The notes below the pieces were generated by a model. The model saw only the letters and a list, made by a program, of their open reading frames with translations. It was not told where the DNA came from and did no database searches. Of a stretch of DNA of 64,000 nucleotides, positions 13,028-25,930 are shown in pieces; the stretch's first letter is position 1; each line of letters opens with the position of its first letter. The position numbers were made by a program, and so were the translations under genes. The stretch spans positions 62,227,295 to 62,291,294 of the forward strand of contig OU015524.1 in the NCBI GenBank assembly GCA_907165065.1, in the 5' to 3' direction. The stretch comes from Caprimulgus europaeus. Lineage: Eukaryota; Chordata; Aves; Caprimulgiformes; Caprimulgidae.

Positions 13028-13962
13028 GTATATGTTAACTGCATATGTAGATGCTTTGTGTTTCAAGTAATGTCTGTTAATATTTCTTTTGAGAACCCAA
13101 AATACTACTTCTAATCCGTATGAAGTAATGTGTCGATTTCTGTGTAAATACAAAAAACCACCACCAAAACCCCTTCTGTAAAAGAGAACTCCTCTAAGCC
13201 AAGTCTGGCTTCATCTGTGGTTTTATAGCAGATGTCTTCTCTACCTCTGTATCTCATTTGGGATATATTTACTTTTCTCACATGCAGTGCTCAAATATTG
13301 AGGGGCATATGTCTTGAAGATGAAAAGAAGCCCTGTACATGCATCTTTATTCTTCAGTGTGAAATGTTCCATCTCATACTACTTTAGTTTTTGTGTGTGT
13401 TAATTTACAGCCATTTTTTGAAAAATCTGAGCCTGAAAGGTAAGATGGTAGGCATGCAGATGTAGTTTCTGATCATGTGCTGTAATTTTTTGATGCAGTG
13501 TACTATATTTGTGTTGCATGTGAGGGTATATTATCTCCATAGTCAGTATCCAACTTTATATTTTCTTACCTGTTAAGTATTTTTGACTTTAGAGCAAACT
13601 GTCAGTGTTGATGATTTCTGGGGGGTGGGGGTAGAGAGGATGGATTTTCAACTGACTACGTACACCGATCTTTTGAAATAGCTCGTTAAGCATTTACTGT
13701 TTCTTCAAAGCTGTACTTAAATGTGAAGAATCAAACTGTCTATTTTCTGTATTTGTGTTTTTAACATACTTTATACCAGAACAGAAACAAGATTTTTAAT
13801 CTTTAGTCTGCTTCTGTATTCTCATGGTGGGGCTCTACTCGCAAAAAGTTTGTTCTGCTGCAAAAATGACTTGTTTCTCAGTTTTCTGTTAGAAAAAAAA
13901 ATGTCAGGCCATTAACAGTCACATACGTGTATGGCAAGGCATTGCTTTTATTTTACATTTAG

Positions 13963-14047
13963 GAGGATCGACATCTCTCCAAGTACCCTGAGGAAGCATA
14001 CCCGTTTAGCAGGTGAAGAGAGAGTCTTTAAAGAAGAAAGTCAAAAA
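13963..14047 (+). CDS. BCLAF1: BCLAF1 coding exon 6
   Basis: Acceptor acatttag ending 13962, donor caaaaa|gtaggt at 14048. 85 nt encode RRIDISPSTLRKHTRLAGEE and the following RVFKEESQK. The donor was chosen because it leaves phase 0 and the next exon opens with GDKKLRCDS. Confidence 0.94.
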
Positions 14048-14766
14048 GTAGGTTCTAAGTAAACATTCTCTCCGGATTTCTAAACTTAATTTATTGTGCT
14101 TCCCCTTAAATCTGATTTCTACTTTGTGTTTGTGTATAAAAATAAAAAAATAATTAGTATTTGTCATATCTGTAGTATTTGCATTTAGAACAATTTTTTG
14201 TTTTTATCCTTTGAGTAAAACATTTTACCAAGAAGCTAGTTTATGTAGCATGATTTTGCTATGTTGATAACGTGGTGTGTAAGGTCAAGTCTTCTCCCAC
14301 CCTTCCTTTCTTCTTAGGCTTTTTTTGAACAATTTTGTGGCACTAAGCTGCCCAAGGACAAAGAATATGGGGGGAGGGAGAGGGCAACAAAAAGTACTGA
14401 GGTGGTCAGTGAGTAGTATGGTTGAATTGCAAAGGTGCTTGTGCTCTATTAAAAACAGTTCAGCAGAAGAAATTAATACTTAAACATCCTCCCAAACCAT
14501 GTATCTTGGTATGTGCATCAAAAAATAGGTATCTCATTGGCTTGATGGGAATGCTTGCTTGAAACTGAAATTCTTAGCTGGTCATTTTTTAGATCTAGCT
14601 GATGCATGTGAAGGACTGATTTAAAGTCAGATTTTGTGCTGAGAATTTTGTTGAAAAACAGGTTCCCACTTCTTCGAAAATGCGTGCACAACTTGCCTTT
14701 TCGTTCAGATTCTCTCCTGGATGTTTTATTTCAGAATTTTGTTCCAAAATATTTATCTGCTTACAG

Positions 14767-14942
14767 GGAGATAAAAAGTTAAGATGCGATTCTGCTGATC
14801 TTCGTCATGACATTGACCGCCGTAGAAAAGAGCGAAGTAAAGAGCGAGGAGACTCAAAGGGTTCCAGGGAATCCAGTGGGTCAAGAAAGCAGGAGAAAAC
14901 TCCAAAAGATTACAAGGATTATAAATCTTACAAAGATGACAG
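14767..14942 (+). CDS. BCLAF1: BCLAF1 coding exon 7
   Basis: Acceptor cttacag ending 14766, donor ag|gtaaat at 14943. 176 nt encode GDKKLRCDSADLRHDIDRRR and a Lys/Asp/Tyr-rich tail ending YKSYKDD. Phase 0 in, phase 2 out. Confidence 0.95.
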
Positions 14943-16082
14943 GTAAATACTTAAAGTCCCTATTATAGGTTTTTAGCTTCTAATTAGCCTTTTTTAATTG
15001 TAAGCTTAATTGCTTTCAATTTTCAATGTATAATGGAACATTTAAATTTAAACAATTAAAATTATTTGTTTTACAGCAAATATGTATTATCTCTCTTTTA
15101 CACGGCTTATGGTGGATGAGGACAAAAACTTTGGAATAGCAAGCTAACACTGAAAAAAAAAATGACAAATTAATCTGTCCTATTATCCAGGCTACATCAG
15201 GAGGTTGGACTTCAATGCAATACATTTCTATAAACAGTTTGTGTAAGAACTTTGGTTCGTTATGCTTGATTCCGCACTTTTTCAACTCATAACACCCAGA
15301 GTATGAGAATCTTACTGATACTTAGGTTTTAACATGGGTGAGAAGGGGAGTTTTTGTCTAAAGCCAGTGGGCTGTTTTTAAGAAAAAAATATTAGCATAT
15401 CTCAGTGGATACTGTGTAAAAGTGGTAAGATTACTTCAGGTGTGACCTTACTTTGAATAGAATCTTGAAATCTTGTAAATTGGGTCAAATTAATACCACT
15501 ATGGGGTTACTAAAAGTCTTGCTATAGGAATTATTTTTTTCCCTGTTTTGTACTGGATATACAGTGAATTTTTATTTATGCTTCCTGTTTCCCATTTACT
15601 TTCTGACTTTGGTATCCACGTTAATCTTCCACTGGCTAATTCCATACAGCCATGTATGTAGGGAAGCCCACACCATATCTTCTCAACAGTGTGCAAACTG
15701 AACTTTTTAAAGTTACTGTAAAACTTTGCCTTGAAGGTCTTTCTTCCCTTCAGTTTTTTTTCTGCCTCTGAAAAAAGGCAGATCTTAAAAGTATTTCTTC
15801 ATGGCATCAAAACCTAGAAAAATTGTATTTGCAGTTTGCAGACTGCTGCTTTCCAACTCACTAGCAATAATATACATTTAGTGCATTTAAATGTGTAAGA
15901 GGAGGCTGGAGAGTGGAACTATACTTCACCTTAACATCTGAAATATGTAATATATATGTGACTTTATAACCAGAAGGGGGATAGTTTGTGATAAAATGTA
16001 AAGAGACCCCTTTTAGTGTAGCGTGTTACAGACTTATCTAGTGCTTTAAAAATAGCACATAGTTTATCTTTTTATTTTTCAG

Positions 16083-16263
16083 TAAACAAAAAAGAGATCA
16101 AGACCGTGCTCGGTCCTCCCCATCTTCCTCCCCATCTTCTTCCTCGTCCAGTTCTCGGGAAGAAAAGGATTGCAAGAAAGAGAGAGATGAAGAGTTCAAA
16201 ACCCACCACGAACAGAAAGAGTACTCTGGTTTTGCAGGAGTCAACAGGCCGAGAGGCACCTTT
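16083..16263 (+). CDS. BCLAF1: BCLAF1 coding exon 8
   Basis: Acceptor tttttcag ending 16082, donor ttt|gtaagt at 16264. 181 nt encode a basic stretch, a long serine run (SSPSSSPSSSSSSSSREEK) and KEYSGFAGVNRPRGTF. Ends in phase 0 at the boundary of the next exon, which can be skipped without changing frame. Confidence 0.95.
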
Positions 16264-17040
16264 GTAAGTTGCTGTCTTACTCTTTCCCCAAATTGTGAAC
16301 TATTTGCTAATAGTAATAGTATAACAAATAAAATGAGGAAGTGTTACAGTGATTAATGTTAGGGTAGACTTCTTTCATAGTAGTGATTCTTGAGTTCTTT
16401 TATGCGATGTACCAAACCTGAAAAGTTGTTTTTCCCCCAAGCACTGTCCCATAGCAGTTAATTGGTTTGTAAATATGTATTAACATGCCATTAGAGACCC
16501 TAGTGTAAGGGCAGGAAAAATTATTTTCTTGTTTATTTCTTGCTCTTTCGTAATTATGTTGTTGCCTAACAGGATCTGAAAATTTACCTTTCTGTAAATA
16601 TTAAATCCTGTGATCTCTTACCTCCTTAACTCCCTGCAGGTTCTGTTTTTCCATGTAATTTTCAGTTTGGTTTTGCCCTCCTTTGTGATGCCTGCAACTT
16701 GTTAAACAGAGAATGGCACATAATTAAAAATATACAACAACCTTGAAACAACTGTATTAAGGAGAGGAGATGGTATACTTGCTATTTTTCAGTGGTATTT
16801 TAGCCTGGACTAGCCATGAGCATGTGAAATGCTCATTAATTAATGAAAGCTCATTAATTTATCTCTGGAATGTTTTAGCATTGTGATTTGGAAAGTTAAA
16901 TATTGACCGCTATGGTCTTTAGAAAAGTTTTAAAGTTAAAAATTGCATGTTAATATAATTACTGCTACTTAACTGGGAAATGTAGAAACATTAGGAAAGA
17001 CTAGGAATTGGTAAGGGAGGCCTTGAAAAGCTAAGGAACA

Positions 17041-17160
17041 TTTTTTAAAAAACAAACAAAACAAAAAAACAAAACAAAACAAAAAACTACCAAAAAACCA
17101 CCCCAAACCCACTACAGCAAAAAAAACCTCACAAAACCAAACCAAAACACACAAAAGTGA
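17041..17160 (+). repeat. A/C-rich low-complexity tract
   Basis: About 120 nt composed almost wholly of A and C (aaaacaaa, ccaaaaaacc, caaaacc units) within the BCLAF1 intron before the 49-codon exon. No transposon ends are visible. Confidence 0.8.
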
Positions 17161-19941
17161 GCAAAACACAAGTTCCTTGTTTGAGTGGGCAAAAAAATGT
17201 CAACTAGACTTACATAATGGGTAGGAGTAATTTCATACTTTCACAATAATTCCTTCATGTTAGCCTGTAATTAAGACTAAATAATGCTAAAAGGCACTTT
17301 TTGGTATAAATGTACCTTGAATTGTTTGTAGTAGTGTAAAAGAAGTTTCAGACTACACAGAAGGGTGTCCAAAATGAATGTGAAGTTTGCAACAACTGAG
17401 TTAAGGTTTGAACCTGAAAAACTATAGCTAGTTAGAAGAAAATTCAAATTTCAAAATTTCTAACACTAAAAATGCATAATTTCCTCCTTTTAAAAAAAAA
17501 AAAATAAATTACTAAGGAACAGCTATGTGGCATAAATGTATAAACCCCTGGGATGGTGTAGGCATCAAATATGACAATACCAGCACAATTTCCAACTGCA
17601 TAAGCTAGTGGCACTGAATTAAACAAAAGTAAAGCTTAAAACCCCCTCTCTTCTAGAGAAGAATCACTTGAAGAAAACTGGTAATAGATGGAAGCCTTAC
17701 TGCTTTATAAAACCAGGTTATGTGTATCATGAAAGAGCTGGCTTCTTTACATTACATTTAAGTAGGTGTGAATTGGAAATTTAATAGACTTCTCATTTAA
17801 CTGCTGATGACTGCCAGTTCTGGATGTGCAATAATAACTGGTTAATGGTCTCGAGTGACATACGTGTTGGGTCACATAGGCTTATAGAGCAAACTGTGTC
17901 TGAACAGGAGAATCTAAGTAGGCCAACCTACTGAGTCACATCTTCTCTTTAGGAATACAGCTTGGATAGTATTGAAACATGCAGAGTGGCTAGTGTAGGA
18001 ATGTTTTTGAATAGTAGTTGCATTCCAGTAAATACAGCTTTGCTTTTGGAGTAAATAAAATGTTTTGGTTGTAAATCCTCCCCCAAGCAGGAAGCCTTGA
18101 TACACTGAGAGAGCAGAGCCTGCTGGATAGGGGAGACTTTAATGTGAGCTAAGCTGTCAATTTTGTGTTAAATCAGCAATGATTTTTCAGTAATGCCTGA
18201 TGATAGACTATAATGTTTAATTGTAGGCTCCTTGTATATAAACATCATGAATAGTTTTGAAGTAGCAACACAGAAATAAGGATAAGTAGAATCTTTTAAT
18301 GTTACTGTCATTAGTATCCAATTCCTAAAGAATTCTGTGTGTACCAGTTCTGATCAAAAGGAGTTATTTTCTTTCTATAGAAAATGTACTCTGTCCTTTT
18401 TGTGATGGTCTTTGTATTAAGTAAGCCCATAAAAGTAACACCATAGTGGATTTCTTTCTTTGGAAGATGACCTGGGCAGGGGAGGGAGCGTTAATACAGT
18501 GTTGAGGAAAGCTACAGATTTTTTTCTTAAAGGGAACCTGATCATAGGACCTAATAGCAGGAAACGCTGATTTTTTTTTTTTTTTACTCCTCTTCTTTTT
18601 AATCCTGTAATCATTTTGTTGCTACACCCTTATTCCCCCCACTGTGATACTGTTTGTTGTGCCCTAATTTTTTAAAGGGTTCAAAGCTATTAGAAATAAG
18701 TATTTCCCCTCTTGTACAGTTTCAGTTTTCTTTGGGTGATAGTCTGCCACTTTCCAAGTGATTCTCCAAGAAATTTTTTGTTGGTTTGTTTGCTTGCAGT
18801 GTTTTGGACAGGTCTTGTGAGCCTTTTAGGGATTGCTATTCAGTCTGTTTGATTTCAAAGTAGTTTTAAAACTCTCTGGCATAAATTCGGCATTAGAAGT
18901 GAAGTGTTGGAGCTTTGTGGAACTAAGTGTGCATAATACTCTTCTTTCAAGTTAGGTAATTGTATCTATTTTTTGGTCTGTGTTTATGGCACGTACATAC
19001 CTTTAACAAATGCAATTAATTTCCAGTCACACTTTTGTACAGTTACTCAAAGACCTGGTTCTGCATTTTTAGCTGGGCTGTTTATGGCAATTGTGTTCTG
19101 TAGTAACTGCAGATTTTATCAGTCTTTATCTTCCCAACCTAACCTTTCTTCTCACCTGAGTGGAGGATATGAACTTTTGTTTAATGTCTTCTACAAGCTA
19201 AAAATTTACATGCTGAGGGAACTGTGTATACTACTTCATGTATCCTGACTTAAGTATTTTCTTTATTGCTGTAAGACTTTTTAGCCTAACATTTTAAAAT
19301 CCCGTTAATTCATTATAAATAATATTTAAGACACATTCACTTCAAGCATTGCTACTCTGTACTGTATATGTTGCTGATTCTTCCGAGTAAATAATTTGCT
19401 CATTTGAAATTTCATTTGGCCTAAAGTACACTTCTGAATCTCAATTGAAAATATTTGAGTAACACAAAGTGGATATATTGGTTTGAAAACTGTGTTGTTT
19501 GTATGTATTCTAGAATAATTTTCTCATAGCCAATATGACTTGACTCCAAAATGACCTTTCTTTTCCCCTGACAGTTTTCTCCCTCTTTCAGTCTATCTAG
19601 TTTTTCTGTTTGTTTTTGTCTGTAAACAGCTTCAGAAGCTTCTTCTGACCTTTTGTTGCAACACACTGGTTTACCAGCAGTAAAAGAAAACTTTTTGGTG
19701 GTTGTGGGTGAATTTATGCCAAGAACTCAAATATGTTTCAATTAAATTTAATAGAATTATTACTTGAATATATTACTTTGGTAATTGAATATATTACTTA
19801 AGGCAATATGTGAATTTTGAAATGGTTTTACACTTGCAGGTACTGTAATTAAGCACAGAAAGAGCATTTTCAGTAACAGAGAAATTGAACTCTTCTTTGT
19901 GGTTTTATGTAAATAAATTAAATGACATTTTGGTTAATCAG

Positions 19942-20088
19942 TTTCGAATTAGGGGCAGAGGAAGAGCCAGAGGAGTCTTTGCTGGAACAAATACTGGTCC
20001 CAGCAACTCAAATACTACTTTTCAGAAGAGACCGAAGGAAGAGGAATGGGATCCTGAATATACCCCAAAAAGCAAGAAATACTTCTTG
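19942..20088 (+). CDS. BCLAF1: BCLAF1 coding exon 9 (49-codon, skippable)
   Basis: Acceptor ttaatcag ending 19941, donor ttcttg|gtgggt at 20089. 147 nt in phase 0 at both ends encode residues 801-849, with [15 protein letters not shown] and [17 protein letters not shown] 49-residue exon of this type is alternatively used in human BCLAF1 as I recall. The donor here (gtgggt) is weaker than at the other exons, which fits regulated inclusion; that last point is inference. Confidence 0.94.
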
Positions 20089-21789
20089 GTGGGTGTGGAG
20101 AACTCAATGTCTTATGCATGCTTTTGTTTTTTCAAGTTTTCTACAAGCGTAGCATGCATGTAGAGACAGGGACTTCAGTTACGTAGCCGTGAGAACACCG
20201 GGGTGGCTGTCGTGGCTGGTTCTGCTTCTCTTGTGTCTTCTGCAACAGGCTGGCAATGATGGAGGCCTGACACGGAATTTATCCCCAAAACTTTTGTCAG
20301 TGAGCGGGGCAGGAGGTAGACTCAGACTAAAATTATTAAACCCAAATTTTAAATCAAAAAGACTTGTGCTGTGTTTTCCTAGATTAGTATCTGTGGCATT
20401 TGAGCTTTGTCTTAGATTTGCCTGGAAGTCTGCAAAAGTGGAAGATAAGGAAAAGCTGACGGTATTTGTGGATGCATGTAGGCTGACCCTGTTAATGTCA
20501 GTCTTTCTGTTCTTAGTTGAGTATGGTGATAGTCATAAGAAAGTCACCTTAGTTTTGATGCCTTTTTCCCATCTGGGTTATGAAAGGAGGACTGTTGATG
20601 TAACCATCCAGCAAGTAGTGTAGTATACTGAATATGTAACCTGTTCCTGTTGATTTCCTTAACAATGCAAACTTCTGAGGGTATTGTTTCACCATTGGAA
20701 AACGTTAAGCATTAAAGAGTAGACCTTCTCCTATATAGCATTATAGTTGGTCACAAATAAGTTAACAGGTAATCCAAGAAATTATGCCATCACAGTTTGG
20801 ATGTTTGTACAAGGAATCCTTTTCCATCTCCCCACACATCTATAAACTTTTCTGACCTGTTATTGTAGAAAATGAATGGATTATCACATCTCTAAGAAAT
20901 TCTGTGGTAATTAGAACAAGTAACTAACTGTAGCTATTAAGCTTTTTTTTCATCTCTTAAAACATTTTTAATTAAAAAAACCCCACCCTTTAACTCTTCT
21001 TATAATATATAAACATTAATAAACTACTTTATATAGGTGTAGTATGTGTTTGATAATTCAGATTTCTTTCCAAATCACAAGTGAAAAAAGTAGGTGTTGA
21101 AGCAAGTGTACCTCACTCTTCTAAATACAGACCTTTGTTGTATCAGGCAGTCGTCTGTAGTGTTCATGCAGTGCACGAAATGATTGTCAGAAGATTTACC
21201 AAATTATATAAAGCTGTATTTCGTAGCAAGATGGCAAACTTTAAGCTTATTAATCAGAGAAACTCAACTGTTGTTTCTTAATGTCAGATTTAAACAGTTT
21301 AAACTTCATTTGCCCTACATTGCCCAGGTGAAGCAGTTTCTGAAAACTACCTTCAATTACCTTGCCTTAATGAGTATAAAGAACTCTGCATTAAAGTAAA
21401 AATTAAAAAAAAAATAATCCTAGGACATTCCTAGAGCTTCTTTCCTTAAAATCAGATATTTTTTTTTCCTCAAAACTAGTGAGTAAGTCTTTGTTCTGAA
21501 TGAAGATAAGTGACAGATGACTGACTTGTTACTCACAAACATTTGAGTAGACCCACAGCTCTTAATAAGGGCTCTTAAAACAATTTTATTCTTATGGTTT
21601 TAGTTATAGAATCGTGAATTGTAAGGATGTACTTTATAATGTATTCTATAGATTATGATCTGAACTGTTAAGAAAAAAAAAAACAAAATAACTTTTTATG
21701 TATAGTGTAAATTTGATACAGAGTACCAACATTTAAGGAGTACATTTAAGAGGTGTTCTAACCTTAATCTTTGCCTGGTTTTATTGTAG

Positions 21790-21999
21790 CATGATGACAG
21801 AGATGATGGTGTGGATTATTGGGCCAAAAGAGGAAGAGGCCGTGGTACTTTCCAGCGTGGCAGAGGGCGTTTTAACTTCAAAAAGTCAGGTAGCAGTCCG
21901 AAGTGGACGCACGACAAATACCAGGGGGATGGGATTGTGGAAGATGAAGAAGAAACGATTGAGAATAATGAAGAAAAGGACAGGCGCAAAGAGGAAAAG
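21790..21999 (+). CDS. BCLAF1: BCLAF1 coding exon 10
   Basis: Acceptor attgtag ending 21789, donor aaag|gtaaac at 22000. 210 nt, phase 0 to 0, encode [19 protein letters not shown], a Gly/Arg-Phe segment, and an acidic/basic tail containing [20 protein letters not shown]. Confidence 0.96.
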
Positions 22000-22048
22000 G
22001 TAAACAGTTTAGTGAATTGCAGGTTATCTTGGAGTATCTCAAGTAATT

Positions 22049-22068
22049 GTGTGTGTGTGTGTGTGTGT
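22049..22068 (+). repeat. (TG)n microsatellite
   Basis: About ten uninterrupted TG units in the last BCLAF1 intron, between the donor at 22000 and the acceptor ending 22145. It sits in an intron of only 146 nt, so length changes would alter a sizeable part of that intron. Confidence 0.9.
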
Positions 22069-22145
22069 TGGGAGGGTCACTTTAAAAGGTTTTGGAGTTT
22101 GATTATTAACAGCTTACAGCAAGACTGTTTTCTTTCTTTTCACAG

Positions 22146-22151
22146 GAATAA
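22146..22151 (+). CDS. BCLAF1: BCLAF1 last coding exon (E-stop)
   Basis: Acceptor tttcacag ending 22145. The first codon is GAA and the next is TAA (22149-22151), so the terminal exon adds only one residue before a long 3' UTR. This gives a total of 920 codons. Confidence 0.9.
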   Translation, partial: E

Positions 22152-25100
22152 ACCTGGAAGAAAGCTATAGCTGAAAGAGCAGCTCTTGCACCACCCACAC
22201 AACATTTTTAATATGTTTTTTGTTGTCAAATGAATGTAAGCATTTTACTTAAATTTTACTGTTGGAAAGTAGTTTAGAGGGATTGTTTTTGTTTTAAGCC
22301 TTTAGAAAAAAATCTTGATATAGTAAACTATGTTAATGATCGTACAGGTAGAAAGTAAAATATTTGTAACAACTTTTAAGAAATTTTACTGTTTGTTATA
22401 TGCAGTGTAATTCTGCTTTGTCCAAATATATGGTCAAGTACAACCCTAAAAGTTTTGATTCTCCCCTATGTCTGTGTTTTATTCTGAAGTAAACTTACAG
22501 CTCTGCACACCTGAAGTCTTGGAACAACATTTTTTATAAACTGATTACTACTTCTGTGTCGCCTTTTTATAAGACGTGTATTGGAGGGTAGTTACCCAGT
22601 CGTAGTGTAAGTACAAACAGTTGTGCAAAATGCTGATTATATGTTAGTTCACAAGAGTCACATTTACATCGTGTGTCAGTGATAAACCTGGATTCTTAGT
22701 CCACTATGCTAGATAGTGCAGCCAGAATTTTATCTTTGAGAGTTAAATTGTCACTCTTCTTTAGTATCCTGAAAAAATACATATGTGTATAAATACTCAA
22801 GTGAGTTTCAAGTGTATTATTTCCGTTCTGGAATGTGAATTTTAGAAACCTATTTGCAAGTCACTGCTAGTAGAAACTTCTAAACAGATCTGCAAACTGG
22901 AGTTCCCTCCCTCATCTCCGTAGTTAGTGCAGAACTACCTACAACCAGTTTAATGCATGTAGCTTGTGTCTACAACGGATCAGTCATATATTTATGGCTA
23001 CCTAGTGATTTGCTGTGTCGTTGTAAAATGCTTCTCTTGTCAAGGATATCTTAGTACAATTTTTAAGGTTTTATAAACCTAGGGTTTAAACTTACTGCAA
23101 GAAAAATGTGCTGTCCATCAAGTATGATTACAAGTGGCATTTTCAGGGCCTCTAGTGATTAGTTTCAGCTCTGTTGATAGCTTAATAGTCAACAGAACCG
23201 TCAGTTAAGAGATCAGTGGCAGTATTAATCTAGCTTCTTTTTTATTAATTTTTGTTCCAGTTTGTTAAACTGCCTTTTTAATATTCTTTATGTGGACTTG
23301 CCTATCCAGGTTATGTCGTCTGGCAAGAGTTAAGTCTTTAAATCTTCTATCATATTTACAGCCTTATGTGAAATTGGAGCTGAGGGGAGTGGAGAGTGAC
23401 ACAAAACAAACAAAAAACCCCCACAAAAATCACTGAAAATGTAAAGCAAGGTATGGTGAAACCTGAATCAGTAAAGGTACTTCAGATATACTAAACGTTT
23501 CTATAAAGTGAAAAACATTACCCACAGAATGTTAAGGATGACAGTAACATATTTCAGTTACCAGAACAAGGACGTTCTGATACAAGACTACTTAGGTTTT
23601 CTTTCTCAGACTCCTATAGAGTAAATCTTAATGTTATATGGAGTTTGTATAGTATTGTTCTTGGCTTGCCTCATAGAATGACATAAAGTCTTTAAAAACA
23701 ATTGGGGGAGGTGGCGCTTCAGTAGAGGAATTGTATTCAATACATATATAAAATATGCCCTCTTACTAGCTTTACTCTTAGGGAGTAGTTAACCACCTGC
23801 CTTATTCAAATGAAACACTATAGGGCAGAAAAAAAGTAGTGTTGTCACTAATCCTAGCTGCATTTGGGGAAATTGTATTGCACGTTTCACTACTTTGCCA
23901 GCATCTGTGTAGGAAGGGAACTAGAGTTAATATTTGCCCTCTAGTGGTAGTTACTGAAGGGTCATTCGTTTGAGGAGGTTTAGGCAAACTATACTGTTAT
24001 TACAAGATCTGCTTTTACGTGTGTACAGTGCATCTTTTAGTAGCTCTTTGAAATGTAAAGCTGATTATTTCTTGGACTTCTTAGCAAAGCTCACACAGAC
24101 TTTGTATATATTAAATCAGAAGAAGCAAGAAAAAAGAAAACAATAAACTTGGCAGCAGTGTCAGAGTCTGTCCTAATGAAATTAAATTTAACATAAGTAT
24201 GAAACTAACAAATAGAACCAAGATACACTTGAACATCATAACCTTAGAACAGATAATCTATATCATCCAGGTCAAATTGAGATTGGAATGTTGTGGTCTA
24301 TGTGTCATAAAGCAAGATAGCTCCTGCATGATGAGGCAGATTTAAGTTTTCTGCTTCAGTTGAATGTCCAAGGAGATCTGGTAGAGATTGCTTTGATAAT
24401 GGCATCTGATCCTACAGACCTTCTCTGTAGATTAGATTGTAAAAATCCTTTTTTAATTATTCTTTATTTCAGTGTAGTTTATTTAAAATGTCATTTGTAG
24501 GTTACAGAAGACATGGTGACAGCCATAAATTTATTTATTTAAAAAGCTGCTTTAATTAAGATAATCTACTCAAAGATGCAAGTTGCAGTCTTATCAGAGA
24601 TCTAAAAGGAACAGAAACTAAATGGGAGTTGAGTGGGTTTTTTTTAAAAATCCAAAACTACTGCTTCAGTACTTAACTGGTCCTTCAACATGAATCGTGA
24701 ATTTTCACTGTTAGATTAAGGAAAAACATGTTTTGGGGCTATCATTAGGTGCTTCTGAAGTAGTTGTGCGACTTCTGAATGGAAGTTCAGTGCATTTTGT
24801 ATTTCTCTTGTTAGAAGGTAAAGGCCATTGTTGATGGATCTGTAGGAAAAAAAATAATCCAAGCATTTTACTGATATAAAATATGTAACTACATTTTTAG
24901 TTCAGTAATTCATTCTAACTCATTACTTTCCAGCAGTGCAGCAGTTTCTGAATCTGATTCATCTCTGCATGGTGTGGCTGTAAAGTTTGAAGTTATCCCT
25001 GCAGTTTAGAGAAAATGAGACATTCATTTCACTAGGGGGGAGGAAAAAAAAAGAATCCAGTAGCTAGACTGTTAGTCTAGACTGTGCACTCATACAGTTT

Positions 25101-25930
25101 CTTGGTTTGAAATTAAATCTCACATCCTCTGACTTCCCAGGAAGGTGAGCAGCTGCCTGTGAGTAAAGCTTTCCTGTGTTAGTTTTGTTGTGCTGGTGCT
25201 TCAGAAGAAGAGCCGTTACCTAGCTTTAGTTTACCTCCAGAGGTAAAGGCTGCAGCATTAAGTCTTAAGCCCCACGTCACTTGTCACTTGTCACTTCTCC
25301 TCATTTCTTAAAGCTGGCCTTTCACAAAATCCTTTTGTTAAGAAGATCGCGCAGGTCCTACCTGTGCTGTTCAGAGTTGTACTTGCTGACTTGAGGCATT
25401 TCCTTATGAGCTTCCAACTGGCATCTCTAGTTCCAAAGCAGGTTGCTATTGGTGTCTCCGCACTCAAACTACACCGCCTCAGTTTTGCTGTTTCTTTTGA
25501 GAGCCTGCCTCTTCATATGTTTGTGGTAGAGCTTTGTGCAGTTGTTTCCATCTGCTCGTGCTGACACTTCCCCTTCCTTAGTAAGAAGGTGTTGGGAGGA
25601 GTGGGCGAGAAGTGTATTTTGTTGAGGGAAGTACTGTAGTACACTTTTCCACAATATCCCTGAAAAAGCCCAACCCTTTATTTCCTCAAGCTTAAGCCCT
25701 CCTAGGCTCCTAAACCAGCTTTACGCTGTTAATACAGCTTGTGTTATCAGTACTGCTCCTCTGTGTTTGGTCTTGGAGAATTGATCCACGAGTTACAGAT
25801 AACTGTTAACTACAAGAAAAGGCAGCAACGGTTGCGTTGCAACTGTGAGTTGCAGTTAGAGGGTTTTGTTTGATCAGGAGCCATAGCTGAGACATACTTG
25901 TGAATGTGAATAAAGAAAATGTTTAATAAT
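22152..25930 (+). other. BCLAF1: BCLAF1 3' UTR and candidate poly(A) sites
   Basis: AT-rich sequence after the stop with no supportable open frame. AATAAA occurs at 24142-24147 and 25909-25914; the second lies just before the MTFR2 CpG island and would make a UTR of about 3.8 kb. Which one is used cannot be decided from sequence. The short open frames here (for example 25364-25564) are treated as chance. Confidence 0.5.

Larger units (their letters stand above)
3757..25930 (+). other. BCLAF1: BCLAF1 gene (BCL2-associated transcription factor 1), 5' end outside window
   Basis: Eleven coding exons between 5928 and 22151 join without a frame break into 920 residues, the length of the long human isoform as I recall it. 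The product is a nuclear RS-rich protein of the BCLAF1/THRAP3 family, known to act in mRNA splicing, transcription and the DNA-damage response. From the N-terminus it has an RS domain (residues 1 to about 60), a Gly/Arg/Tyr-rich segment (about 72-93), a second RS block (about 95-150), a Ser/Pro-rich region, a charged middle with many SPP/SP sites, the family-conserved segment containing [16 protein letters not shown], and Gly/Arg-rich C-terminal exons (GRGRARG, GRGRGTF). All junctions are GT-AG. The 5' promoter is not in the window, and the 3' boundary is uncertain because several AATAAA sites exist. Confidence 0.95.

Noticed and set aside
20189..20623. 144-codon open frame in a BCLAF1 intron beginning like a signal peptide (RTPGWLSWLVLLLLCLLQQ)
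   Set aside because: It starts at GTG, not ATG, and the hydrophobic run is simply the pyrimidine-rich tract of a splice acceptor read in frame. No promoter, splice or homology support.
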